Source: Telluria aromaticivorans (GTDB lineage Bacteria > Pseudomonadota > Gammaproteobacteria > Burkholderiales > Burkholderiaceae_D). From it: DNA of 64,000 bases. The notes under the pieces were generated by a model. It saw nothing but the letters and a program-made list of their open reading frames with translations. It was not told the DNA's origin and searched no databases. Positions 44,039-52,132 of the stretch are shown here, piece by piece; position 1 is the stretch's first letter; every line of letters starts with the position of its first letter. The position numbers and the translations under genes were made by a program. The DNA is taken from the NCBI RefSeq assembly GCF_013003915.1, contig NZ_JABAIV010000003.1, positions 1 to 64,000 on the forward strand, in the 5' to 3' direction.

Positions 44039-44443
44039 CTAGGTGCGTCCGATGACCAGCGCCAGCGCCACCAGCGAGAACACGCCCGAGACGCCGACCG
44101 CCACGCCCAGCCACAGCAGCCGGCTGCGCGCCAGTTCCATCTTGGCGATCAGCTGGGCGTTCTGGTCGGCCAGGTTGGCGATGATCTCGGAGGCCTGCAG
44201 CATCTGGTTGCGCAGGTCGGCCACGGTCGATTCATTTTTTTCGACCCGCAGCACCAGGGTGCCGAACAGGTCTTCCCCGGGCTCGGCGTCCATGACCGGC
44301 CCCGGGGCCATGCCCGCGGTATTGCCGGACTTGCGCGCCACCGTATCCCACAGCCGGCGCGCGCCGGTCGCCACCTGCGGCGCGGCATTGATCACTTCAC
44401 TCCAGGGCACGGTCTTCAAGACGCTCCACCAGCCAGTTGCCAT
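44039..44443 (-). CDS. Membrane-anchored coiled-coil hypothetical protein
   Basis: A 134-residue protein. The soluble N-terminal part begins ATGWWSVLKTVPWSEVI and contains a helical stretch with heptad character (TVADLRNQMLQASEIIANLADQ, about residues 65-95). A C-terminal TM helix (LLWLGVAVGVSGVFSLVALALVI) anchors it. ATG 44443 is preceded by GGGAGAA. First gene of a two-gene minus-strand operon, divergent from the SRAP gene. Function unknown. Confidence 0.65.
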   Translation of the reverse strand: MATGWWSVLKTVPWSEVINAAPQVATGARRLWDTVARKSGNTAGMAPGPVMDAEPGEDLFGTLVLRVEKNESTVADLRNQMLQASEIIANLADQNAQLIAKMELARSRLLWLGVAVGVSGVFSLVALALVIGRT

Positions 44444-44561
44444 ACCGTTTTCTCCCGTTATCAATTCAGCCACGAGCATACCACTGCGCGCGCGTGGGCA
44501 AGTGTCAGCATCCTGCCCTACCGTGCCGCACCCTGCCCGGGCCTGCGCTACCATGTGTGCC

Positions 44562-45233
44562 ATGTGTGGACGATTTGACCAGAGCCAGACGGCTCGATAT
44601 TACGCCAGCGTGTTCGGCTGGGCCGACGCTGTCTACGACAGCGAGGCCGGCCCTGCCTGGAATGTTTCCCCGGGCAGCTACCGCCCCGTGATGCACGTGC
44701 AGGATGGCGAGCACCGCGTCGACGACGTGTTCTGGAGCTATCGCGCCAAATGGGCCGAGGGCAAGGTGCCGATCGTCGTCAACGCACGCATGGACAAGCT
44801 GACCAACCGCTATTGGAAACCCCTGCTCAAGTCCGGGCGCGCCATCGTGCCGGCCGAGGGCTGGTACGAATGGACCGGCGAGAAAGGCGCGAAGCAGCCC
44901 TGGCACATCCACCGTAAGGACCACGCGCCGCTATTCCTGCTGGCGCTGGCGAACTTCGGCGGCTTTATCGAGAACCGGGCCGAAGCCGGCTTCGTGCTGG
45001 TGACCGACGACGCGGCGGACGGCATGCTCGACATCCACGACCGCCGCCCGGTGGTGCTCGATGCGGCCGACGCCGAACTCTGGCTCGACCCTTCGCGCTC
45101 GCCCGAGGAAGCGCTCGACCTGGCGCGCCGCGCCGCCCTGGCCGCGGAGGCTTTCGAGTGGTACAGGGTCACGACGGCGGTGAACCGCGCGGGTTCCCAG
45201 GACCCGCAGATGGCCCTGCCCCTGCCCGGCTGA
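44562..45233 (+). CDS. SOS response-associated peptidase (SRAP, YedK/HMCES-like)
   Basis: A 223-residue SRAP-domain protein. The catalytic Cys2 follows the initiator Met in MCGRFDQ, so the start at 44562 is fixed by the chemistry. NARMDKL, PAEGWYEW (catalytic Glu) and IHDRRPVVL (His near residue 160) blocks are present. The family forms a thiazolidine crosslink with abasic sites in single-stranded DNA and protects them during replication. A bidirectional terminator follows. Confidence 0.92.
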   Translation: MCGRFDQSQTARYYASVFGWADAVYDSEAGPAWNVSPGSYRPVMHVQDGEHRVDDVFWSYRAKWAEGKVPIVVNARMDKLTNRYWKPLLKSGRAIVPAEGWYEWTGEKGAKQPWHIHRKDHAPLFLLALANFGGFIENRAEAGFVLVTDDAADGMLDIHDRRPVVLDAADAELWLDPSRSPEEALDLARRAALAAEAFEWYRVTTAVNRAGSQDPQMALPLPG

Positions 45234-45249
45234 ATTTTTTGCCAGTTGT

Positions 45250-45284
45250 AAAAAAACCCGCCCGATGTCCCGTGCGGGTTTTTT
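45250..45284. terminator. Bidirectional rho-independent terminator
   Basis: A7-CCCGC...GCGGG-T6 hairpin between the convergent SRAP gene and the lipoprotein gene; usable on both strands. Confidence 0.9.
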
Positions 45285-45333
45285 CATGGGCAGACCATTT
45301 ACCGGCAGGCGCTGCCCGCGCCGGATGCGGTCG

Positions 45334-45930
45334 TCAGTGCGAGGTGGCAGGCGCAGGCATGCCCGCAGTCGGCATCCCGGTCTCGGGATCGATGGTCGAG
45401 GGCACGGCAGGCGTCGCAGCCGTGGCCGGGGACGCGTTGGCCGGAGCCGCTGCGTTCGCGCCGGGAGCGACGGGAGCTTCCGATGGGGTCTCGTAACCGG
45501 TCAGATTGACGGCCGGAGCCGGTGCGGCTGCCGATGGGCTGACGCCAGCAATGGACGCGGGTGCCGGGGCGCTCGCGGCCACCGTCGTGGAGGTGGCAGT
45601 TGCGGGGGTGGTTGCGGCAGCAGTTGCGGCAGGAGCCGCCGTGCTGGCCAGGTCGGCCCTCGGGCTGGCCGGCGCAGGAGCGGCTACCGCTTCCGGCGCC
45701 GGGGCCGGGACGGCCGCGCTGTCCGCCGGGATCGCTTCCAGCGGATCGATGGCGGCCACGGCCGTCGCATCGGCGTCGCCGACGCCCGTCACTTCGGCTG
45801 CGGTCGCCGACTGCGGGATGGCCCGGCCATCGTTGATGTCGCCGCCGCAGGCCGTCACCAATACCGCTGCGGCACAGCACAGCGCCGTAGTGAGCCGGAA
45901 GCCCGAAGCAAAGCTTGGGAATTGTTTCAT
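45334..45930 (-). CDS. Ala/Pro-rich lipoprotein
   Basis: A 198-residue protein with a lipoprotein signal (TTALCCAAAVLVTACGG, lipobox Cys near residue 28) and a long low-complexity mature part rich in Ala, Pro, Thr and Ser, without folded-domain signs. Such tails can span the cell wall or be a flexible tether. GAGGAA before ATG 45930; the longer frame to 46095 has no site. No operon partner; family unknown. Confidence 0.7.
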   Translation of the reverse strand: MKQFPSFASGFRLTTALCCAAAVLVTACGGDINDGRAIPQSATAAEVTGVGDADATAVAAIDPLEAIPADSAAVPAPAPEAVAAPAPASPRADLASTAAPAATAAATTPATATSTTVAASAPAPASIAGVSPSAAAPAPAVNLTGYETPSEAPVAPGANAAAPANASPATAATPAVPSTIDPETGMPTAGMPAPATSH

Positions 45931-46148
45931 GGAAGTTCCTCGCGTCATCAATGAGTGAGTAGCTTTGAGCAGTGGAAACTTCCTTAGTTCAACTTTCCTT
46001 AAAAAAACCTGCTTGTCGTAGTTAATCGACAAACCAGGTTTCCTTAGTGAAATTATGCATTTGTATGCGCCAGATCGAACGGTGGACGCAACCAAAGGCT
46101 GAACCGGACGGTCTTAATGGAACGCTACCAATCACGAGGAAATGTTAT

Positions 46149-46517
46149 ATGGGCGAGTTCATGCAAGTGCGGGCCATGCTGCAAGACGGCGAGGCCTATG
46201 CGGGTCTGATCCTGGGCAAGGATGACTCCGACTACCACCTGATCCTGCTGCCAGGCGAAGCCGCCGACGTCAGCTGGCCATCCGCCGCCGACTGGGCCGG
46301 CGCGCGCGGCGGCGCCTTGCCGACGCGGCGCGAGCTGGCTTTGCTGTTCGCCAACCAGCGCGAAGGCTTCGAGCGCAACTGGTACTGGTCCAGCGAACCG
46401 CACGAAACACGGTCACAACTGGTCTGGGGCCAGAACTTCGCCAGCGGTATCCAGACCATCTATGGGCGGCCATACCGGGGCCATGCGCGGGCGGTGCGGC
46501 GCATCCCGGTGCCCTGA
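46149..46517 (+). CDS. DUF1566-like domain protein
   Basis: A 122-residue soluble protein. The middle carries WPSAADWAGARGGALPTRRELALLFANQ and the C terminus YWSSEPHETRSQLVWGQNF, which match the DUF1566/Lcl C-terminal fold (a C-type lectin-like or FGE-related module) usually found in surface or phage proteins. It is short and has no signal peptide. GAGGAAATG upstream of ATG 46149 supports the start. Role unknown. Confidence 0.65.
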   Translation: MGEFMQVRAMLQDGEAYAGLILGKDDSDYHLILLPGEAADVSWPSAADWAGARGGALPTRRELALLFANQREGFERNWYWSSEPHETRSQLVWGQNFASGIQTIYGRPYRGHARAVRRIPVP

Positions 46518-46563
46518 TGCGCCGCGGCGCGCCGGGGCCGCTGCAGCGTTGACCTAGACTGGC

Positions 46564-48003
46564 TTAATTCACGCCCGGGACGTTCGCGCGGCCGATCGGC
46601 TGCTCGATATTCGCCAGGAACCAGGTAGTCGCGGCCATCAGCGCCACATGCCGGCGCAGGTGGTCGGGATCGACCTTGTCCAGCGTATCGGCCGGGGTGT
46701 GGTGATAGTCGAAATAGCTGGAGGTATCGAGCAGCGGCGCGAAGCTCGGCACGCCCGCGCGCTCGAGGCCGGACAAGTCGCCTGTCGAGAGCGCGTCCTG
46801 GCGCTGGAACACGCCGGCGCCGATCGGCAGCAAGGCGGCCTGCAGCGGCGCGAACAGCTTGCTCGACGCGGCCGGGACGCTGGCGCGCAGGCCGAAGGGG
46901 CGGCCGGCGCCGTTGTCGCTTTCGATGGCGCCGAAATGCTTGTCGGCGTTGGCCTGCTCTGCCGCCAGGTAGCCGCGCGCACCGCGGGTGCCGTTCTCTT
47001 CGTTCATCCAGGCGATCATGCGGATGGTGCGGCGCGGGCGGTAGTCGAGCTTCTTCAGGGTCTCGAGCACGGCCATGGCGCTGGCGACGCCGGCGGCATC
47101 GTCGTGCGCGCCGGTGGCCAGGTCCCAGGAATCCAGGTGGCCGGAGACGATCACGATTTCGTCCGGCTTGTCGCTTCCCGGCAGGTCGGCGATCACGTTA
47201 TAGCTGTCGGCATCCGGCAGGTTTTGCGGGGTCAGCAGCAGTCGCATGCTGACCGGGCCGCGCTTTGCCAGGCGGCTCATCAGCATGGCGTCTTCCGCGG
47301 TGACGGCCGCTGCCGGGATCCGTGCGCCATCGACCAGCCCGGTACTGCCCGTGTGCGGCAGGCGGTAGCTCGCGCCCCCAACCGAGCGCACCAGCGCTGC
47401 GGCCGCGCCCAGCTCCGCCGCCAGGCGCGGGCCGTCGCGGCGGTAGGCGGAACCCTGGCCATAGGCCTGGCCCGCCAGGCCGCGGTCGGCCATGTGCTGG
47501 TCGAAAGCGACGTCGAACAGGACGATCTTGCCCTTCACCTCGGCGCCGCGCGCCTTGAGCTCGTCGAAATTCTTCACCACCAGCACGGGCGCGCTCAAGC
47601 CGCTGGCCGGCGTTGCACCGGAGCCGCCGAGCGCGGTCACCACGACACGCTGGCTGATGCCGGAGGGGCGTCCCTGGTACTCGACCAGTTCGGCGCTTTC
47701 CAGGCCGCGCACCCAGTGCGGCACCTTGACCGGCTGCAGCGTCACTCGCGCGCCCAGCTTGCGCATCGCCTCGGCCACCTGGGTCACCGCCGCCGCCGCG
47801 CCCGCCGAGCCGGACAGGCGCGGGCCGATCAGGTCGGTCATGTCCGCCGTGCGTTCCCACGCGTAGTCGCTGGCCATGGCCGTGTCGCGGATCTTGGCGA
47901 GCGCCGCCGGATCGTTGCCGGGGCTGGCGGCCTGGGCCGGGTAAGCGAGCAGTGCTGCAGCGAGGACGGCCAGGACAGGGAGACTGCGGATGCGACGGTT
48001 CAT
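46564..48003 (-). CDS. Secreted M28-family metallopeptidase
   Basis: A 479-residue exported aminopeptidase/carboxypeptidase Q-like protein with a signal peptide (RSLPVLAVLAAALLAYPAQA) and a PA-type protease-associated insert (about residues 130-270). The M28 zinc-site motifs follow: SGHLDSWDLATGAHDDAAG (His/Asp ligands), WMNEENGTRG (catalytic Glu), SDNGAG and YHHTPADT (His ligand). It probably trims peptides in the periplasm or outside. AAGGA lies before ATG 48003; upstream in-frame ORF is rejected. Confidence 0.9.
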   Translation of the reverse strand: MNRRIRSLPVLAVLAAALLAYPAQAASPGNDPAALAKIRDTAMASDYAWERTADMTDLIGPRLSGSAGAAAAVTQVAEAMRKLGARVTLQPVKVPHWVRGLESAELVEYQGRPSGISQRVVVTALGGSGATPASGLSAPVLVVKNFDELKARGAEVKGKIVLFDVAFDQHMADRGLAGQAYGQGSAYRRDGPRLAAELGAAAALVRSVGGASYRLPHTGSTGLVDGARIPAAAVTAEDAMLMSRLAKRGPVSMRLLLTPQNLPDADSYNVIADLPGSDKPDEIVIVSGHLDSWDLATGAHDDAAGVASAMAVLETLKKLDYRPRRTIRMIAWMNEENGTRGARGYLAAEQANADKHFGAIESDNGAGRPFGLRASVPAASSKLFAPLQAALLPIGAGVFQRQDALSTGDLSGLERAGVPSFAPLLDTSSYFDYHHTPADTLDKVDPDHLRRHVALMAATTWFLANIEQPIGRANVPGVN

Positions 48004-48083
48004 GCGTTGAATCCTTGAGGTGAAAGCGAGGGAGTCAAAGCTTAGCGCATCCGGGGTTTTCTGGCTGCGAATTATTGCCGTCT

Positions 48084-49226
48084 TTACACTGCTACCGGCG
48101 CAGCAACCAGCCGCAGCAGTGTGATCTCGGACGGCGCGCCAAAGCGCTTCGGCGGCCCCCAGTAACCGGTGCCGCGGCTGATATACACCCACATGTCGCG
48201 CACCCGGTGCAGGCCGGCCACGAAAGGCTGCTGCAGCGGCACGAACAAGTTCCACGGGAAGAACTGGCCGCCGTGGGTATGGCCGGACAATTGCAGGTGG
48301 AAGCCCGCCTTCTCCGCTTCCGGCGCGCTGCGCGGCTGGTGCGCCAGCAGCACCCGCACATCGACGCCTGCCGGTGCGCCGGCGGCCGCCGCGCGCGCAT
48401 CGCTTTTATGCGCCGGATGGAACTGGTGGGCGCCGTAGTCGGCCACGCCGGCGATCATCAGGGAAGCATCCTGGCGGCGCCGGATCACGTGCTGGTTCAT
48501 CAGTACGGTGATGCCGAGACGGCGCACTTCAGCGATCCACTCTTCCGCACCCGAATAATACTCATGGTTGCCGGTCACGAAGAACACGCCGTCCGGGGCC
48601 GCCAGGCGCGCCAGCGGTTGGGTATGCGGCGCCAGCCGGTGCACGCTGCCGTCCACCAGGTCGCCGGTGATGGCAATCGCGTCGGCACCGAGCTTGTTGA
48701 CGCGCTCGACGATGGCCTCCAGGTAGGGTCGGCGGATGGTCGGGCCGACGTGGATGTCCGACACCTGGGCGATCGAATACCCCTGCAGCGCCAGGGGCAG
48801 GCCGGCGATCGGTACATCGACCTTCACCACCCGCGCCAGGCGGCGCGCGTTGACGAAGCCGAGCGCCGTGACGCCGAAGGCCAGCAGCGGCACCGCCACC
48901 GCACTGCCGTGGAGGAAGCCCGGCGTGAGCATGCCGGCCAGGCGCAGGGCCAGCAGCACCAGGTCACGCGCCAGCGTCGCCACCAGCAGCGAAGAAAAGA
49001 AGCCCATCGACAACAGACCGGCCCAGGCCACCGCCTCGGACCAGCGCCGCCGGCGCAGCGACGCCGACAACAACCCGACCGGCACCAATATGGCCAAACC
49101 GAGCAGCAGCAATACCGCGAACAGGGTGGGCAGCAGGTCCAGCGCCAGGTCCGGCAGCAGGCGCATGCCGACATATACCTGCAGCAAGAAGAGAAGGAAG
49201 AGGACGGTGGCGAAGGATCTGTTCAC
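48084..49226 (-). CDS. Membrane-anchored metallophosphoesterase (YkuE/YaeI-like)
   Basis: A 380-residue protein with four or five N-terminal TM helices (to about residue 125), then a calcineurin-like phosphoesterase domain: VSDIHVGPTI, TGDLVDG, TGNHEYYSG, LLAHQP and SGHTHGGQFFPW. It resembles YaeI/YkuE-type enzymes, some of which act on lipid-linked substrates such as UDP-diacylglucosamine. The GTG start at 49226 gives the full TM region but lacks a clear ribosome binding site. The long frame to 49625 runs into the divergent gene and is rejected. Confidence 0.83.
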   Translation of the reverse strand: MNRSFATVLFLLFLLQVYVGMRLLPDLALDLLPTLFAVLLLLGLAILVPVGLLSASLRRRRWSEAVAWAGLLSMGFFSSLLVATLARDLVLLALRLAGMLTPGFLHGSAVAVPLLAFGVTALGFVNARRLARVVKVDVPIAGLPLALQGYSIAQVSDIHVGPTIRRPYLEAIVERVNKLGADAIAITGDLVDGSVHRLAPHTQPLARLAAPDGVFFVTGNHEYYSGAEEWIAEVRRLGITVLMNQHVIRRRQDASLMIAGVADYGAHQFHPAHKSDARAAAAGAPAGVDVRVLLAHQPRSAPEAEKAGFHLQLSGHTHGGQFFPWNLFVPLQQPFVAGLHRVRDMWVYISRGTGYWGPPKRFGAPSEITLLRLVAAPVAV

Positions 49227-49323
49227 TTGAGGAGCCCGGGGCAGGCATAAACGGTAACAATTGTTAGATGGGGCAGCCCGGTCCCACTGCAAGGGTGGTG
49301 TTCCCCATGTTACGGTCACATGT

Positions 49324-49353
49324 CCACTTGTAATAATCTGTATTAGCAAGTGG
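49324..49353. promoter_or_regulatory. Inverted repeat between divergent genes
   Basis: CCACTTG ... CAAGTGG arms with an inner TAATA/TATTA pair form a near-perfect 12-bp inverted repeat in the 214-base gap between a phosphoesterase (minus) and a glycine-zipper gene (plus). A plausible operator or transcript hairpin. Confidence 0.4.
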
Positions 49354-49440
49354 TAGGTCCATTCGCTGGGCCTATAGTTCGTTCCATGCCTGGCGTCGAC
49401 ATGATCATCCTGATCCCCGCTGAGGCAATAAGGAAAAGCC

Positions 49441-49992
49441 ATGTGGAAATCTAAATGCTTTGGTGCGGTGGTGCTGGCCGCAGTTGCCGTTTCGCCTGCT
49501 GCTATGGCGGACGACCGTGGCGTGAATACTGCTCTCGGCGCCGTGGTTGGCGCAGCAATCGGCCACAGTGCCGGCGGGTCGAACGGCGCGCTGGTGGGTG
49601 GCGTGATCGGTGCGGCGCTGGGCAATTCTGTGTCGGGTCACAACAACCGCGGCTATTACGACAATCGCGGCTATTACGACAATCGCGGCTATTACGACAA
49701 TCGCGGCTATTACGACAACCGAGGTTATGCATCGGTCGGCTACAGCTCCGGGGGTTATTACCAGCAGCGCCCCGTGTACGTGCAGCCGCGCGCTGTCTAT
49801 GTCCAGCCACGCCCGGTGTATGTGCAGCCGCGTGCAGTCTACATCGACAACCATCGTGGCTGGGATCGTAACGACCGCCATGACCGCCGCGATCGCCGCG
49901 ACTGGGACCGCGATGGGCGTCACGACCGTCGTGACGGGGACCGCCACGATCGCTACGACCGCTACGACCGCTACGACCGTCACGGTCGCTGA
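49441..49992 (+). CDS. Glycine-zipper outer-membrane-type protein with RGYYDN repeats
   Basis: A 183-residue exported protein: signal peptide (FGAVVLAAVAVSPAAMA), a Gly/Ala zipper segment (ALGAVVGAAIGHSAGG...GGVIGAALGNSVSG) typical of glycine-zipper 2TM envelope proteins, then four RGYYDN tandem repeats, VYVQPR repeats, and an Arg/Asp-rich tail with DRYDRYDRYDR. AAGGAAAA precedes the ATG. The tail is strongly charged and may be disordered. Function unknown; it is likely envelope-associated. Confidence 0.8.
   Translation: MWKSKCFGAVVLAAVAVSPAAMADDRGVNTALGAVVGAAIGHSAGGSNGALVGGVIGAALGNSVSGHNNRGYYDNRGYYDNRGYYDNRGYYDNRGYASVGYSSGGYYQQRPVYVQPRAVYVQPRPVYVQPRAVYIDNHRGWDRNDRHDRRDRRDWDRDGRHDRRDGDRHDRYDRYDRYDRHGR
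49648..49719 (+). repeat. Four 18-bp tandem coding repeats
   Basis: CGCGGCTATTACGACAAT repeated four times (last copy slightly varied), encoding RGYYDN units in the glycine-zipper protein. Copy number may vary between strains. Confidence 0.9.
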
Positions 49993-49998
49993 TCCAGG

Positions 49999-50024
49999 AA
50001 ACCGCGCACTGCGCGGTTTTTTTT
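49999..50024 (+). terminator. Rho-independent terminator
   Basis: AACCGCGCACTGCGCGGTT stem with an eight-T run, seven bases after the glycine-zipper gene stop. Confidence 0.85.
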
Positions 50025-50053
50025 GTCCTCGTTTTGACAACGCAGTTGTCTTT

Positions 50054-51106
50054 GGCGCTGTCACCGCAACGTGTAGAAATTGAACTGCCGAGTTCTAATC
50101 AGGTCCAACGATGATCTGATCGCGTAAATGGACCGGGGCATGAACCGAGCTGGTTTTACGAGGTGGCTGAGGAAACTTCCATCGCTAACGCAACGCCAGC
50201 GCACACAGGTGCTGGACGCCTTGCGGCCTGCAATCGGGTTCGAACGAGTCTGTGCGGCAATCGCTGACGCGAAGCCTTTACCCTGTTGCCCCACCTGCCG
50301 GGCCGAGCGTCCATATCGGCATGGCCAGGACCGCGGCGTGCAACGTTACCGCTGCCGGGCATGCGGCAAGACCTTCAGCGCCCTGAGCGGGACGCCCCTG
50401 TCGCGCTTGCGCCATCGCGCCAAGTGGCTCGATTACCTGGAGAAGATGCTCGATACAAAAAGCGTGCGCGCATCTGCCGACGCGGTCGGCGTTCACCGGA
50501 ACACAAGCTTTCGCTGGCGCCATCGCTTCCTGACACTAGCCAAACACGATCGCCCGGAGCGCCTGGCCGGCATTGCCGAGGCCGACGAAATGTTCCTGCT
50601 GGAGTCGCAAAAGGGTTCGCGGTCGCTCGACCGGCCCGCTCGCCGGCGCGGCGGGGTCGCGGCCACGCGCGGCATCACGCATGAGCACGTCTGCATCCTG
50701 GTGGCGCGCGACCGGACCCGCCAGACCCGCGACTTCGTCACCGGGCGCGCTGCAGTTACAAAGGAACAGTTGCAGCGCCATTTGCTTCCGGTGCTCGACA
50801 AGGACGTGCTGCTGGTCACTGACGGGCACGCGGCATACCGGGCCTTCGCACGCGAAGCGGGGATTGCACATGCTTTCGTCAACCTGCGTCTTGGGGAGCG
50901 GGTGCGCGGTGCTGTCCACGTGCAGAACGTCAATGCCTATCACCAACGCTTCCGCCAATGGCTGGCGCGCTTCCATGGCGTCGCCTCACACTACCTGCCC
51001 AATTACCTGGGCTGGCGCTGGGCGCTCGACGGCGAACGTATTGCCTCGCCAGAAAGGCTGCTCAGGGCGGCGCTGGGCAGCTTCAACACATAACGGGCAC
51101 AGCGCC
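50054..51106 (+). mobile_element. IS1595-family insertion sequence (complete)
   Basis: About 1053 bases enclosing one transposase gene. The ends are imperfect inverted repeats beginning GGCGCTGT (left GGCGCTGTCACCGCAACGTGT, right GGCGCTGTGCCCGTTATGTGT in reverse complement, 16 of 21 identical when split at that point). No perfect 8-bp target duplication is visible, so the copy may be old or one end slightly misplaced. It ends 60 bases before the kinase gene. Confidence 0.8.
50140..51093 (+). CDS. IS1595-family transposase (ISXO2-like)
   Basis: A 317-residue transposase with an N-terminal zinc ribbon (CPTCRAERPYRHG...RYRCRACGKTFS), a helix-turn-helix-like segment (SADAVGVHRNTSFRWRHRF) and the ISXO2-like DDE catalytic domain (EADEMFLLESQKG with the first Asp, LVTDGHAAY with the second, and NVNAYHQRF in the third position, which is commonly Asn/His in this family). 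ATG 50140 has a weak site; 50128 is an alternative. No frameshift, so it may be active. Confidence 0.9.
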   Translation: MNRAGFTRWLRKLPSLTQRQRTQVLDALRPAIGFERVCAAIADAKPLPCCPTCRAERPYRHGQDRGVQRYRCRACGKTFSALSGTPLSRLRHRAKWLDYLEKMLDTKSVRASADAVGVHRNTSFRWRHRFLTLAKHDRPERLAGIAEADEMFLLESQKGSRSLDRPARRRGGVAATRGITHEHVCILVARDRTRQTRDFVTGRAAVTKEQLQRHLLPVLDKDVLLVTDGHAAYRAFAREAGIAHAFVNLRLGERVRGAVHVQNVNAYHQRFRQWLARFHGVASHYLPNYLGWRWALDGERIASPERLLRAALGSFNT

Positions 51107-51166
51107 TTTCTTTCTCCCCCCGCTTGGTCACCGCATGGGCGCCCGGCGCCGGCAGCGGAGGCAGGC

Positions 51167-52132
51167 ATGACCCAGCAAGGCAACATCGTTTCCCTGGCGC
51201 GCGGCCAATACCGCCTGCGCGAACAGCTTGGCGGCTCGGCCTATGGCGTGGTCTGGCGCGCCGAGACGCCGGGCGCCGCAGGCTGCGTCGCCATCAAGCT
51301 GGTCAACCAGGAGCAGATGGGCCGCGCACCCGCCGCGCTGCACGGGCACTGGATCGAGAGCGCCCGCAACGAAAACCGCTTCCTGTCCGGTCTCGCGCCC
51401 TGGGACGGGCGCCACATCGTCCGCCTGCTCGACAGCGGCAGCCATGCCGGCCTGCCGGCGATGGCGCTCGAACTGCTCGATGGCGACCTGGCAGGCTTCC
51501 TCAATGCCGAACGCGCCGCCGGACGGCCTACCGCCCCTGCCCAGGCGCTGGCCTGGATCATCCAGGTCAACCAGGCCCTGGCCAAGGTCCATGCGGCCGG
51601 CTTCCGCTACCTCGATCTCAAGCCCGGCAACCTGCTGCTCGACCGCCGCACGCTAGGCCTGAAGCTGGCCGATTTCGGCACCAGCCGTGCGCTGGCCGAG
51701 GCCTCGCTGCATCCGTATGCTGGCACCGCGAACTGGCAGGCGCCAGAGCAGTTCTTCCCGCAAGCCGGCGGCCTGTATGCAAGCGACGCCCGCAGCGACT
51801 ATTTTGCGCTCGGCGCCCTGCTCTATTTTCTCGCTTGCGGGCAGGTGCTGCGCTACGGCGCCGCCTGCGCCCAGGCCTACGCGGCGCACGGGCGCGAAGG
51901 CGGTGCCGTCCTCCGCGAGCAGCACTCCGGACTGCCGCCGGTACTGCAGCCGGATGAAGCGGCATCCTTCGCCGATCGGTTCAGCGGCGCCCAGGTGCAG
52001 GCGCTGGCGTTGCTGCGCACCCTGCTGGCGCCCCTGCCGGCTGGCCGGCCCTGCCATGCCCTCGAGATCAGCCGCATGCTCGGCGCCGTGCGCGACCGAT
52101 TGCACCAGTTACCGTTGCCGAGGGCCGCATGA
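51167..52132 (+). CDS. Hanks-type Ser/Thr protein kinase
   Basis: A 321-residue soluble kinase: glycine loop LGGSAYGVVW (residues 21-30), Lys44 in VAIKLV, catalytic loop YLDLKPGN (Asp150, Asn155), DFG at 169-171, and APEQ at 192-195. The usual His-Arg before the catalytic Asp is Tyr-Leu, so it is a non-RD kinase that may not need activation-loop phosphorylation. No transmembrane or sensor domain. GGAGG precedes ATG 51167. Its ATGA stop overlaps the SEDS gene. It likely phosphorylates the FHA or SEDS partners of the locus, with the PP2C at 58370 as opposing phosphatase (inference). Confidence 0.9.
   Translation: MTQQGNIVSLARGQYRLREQLGGSAYGVVWRAETPGAAGCVAIKLVNQEQMGRAPAALHGHWIESARNENRFLSGLAPWDGRHIVRLLDSGSHAGLPAMALELLDGDLAGFLNAERAAGRPTAPAQALAWIIQVNQALAKVHAAGFRYLDLKPGNLLLDRRTLGLKLADFGTSRALAEASLHPYAGTANWQAPEQFFPQAGGLYASDARSDYFALGALLYFLACGQVLRYGAACAQAYAAHGREGGAVLREQHSGLPPVLQPDEAASFADRFSGAQVQALALLRTLLAPLPAGRPCHALEISRMLGAVRDRLHQLPLPRAA

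Noticed and set aside
49999..50053. Target site duplication of the IS1595 element
   Set aside because: The eight bases on each side (TTGTCTTT and TTTCTTTC) do not match, so no duplication is claimed.
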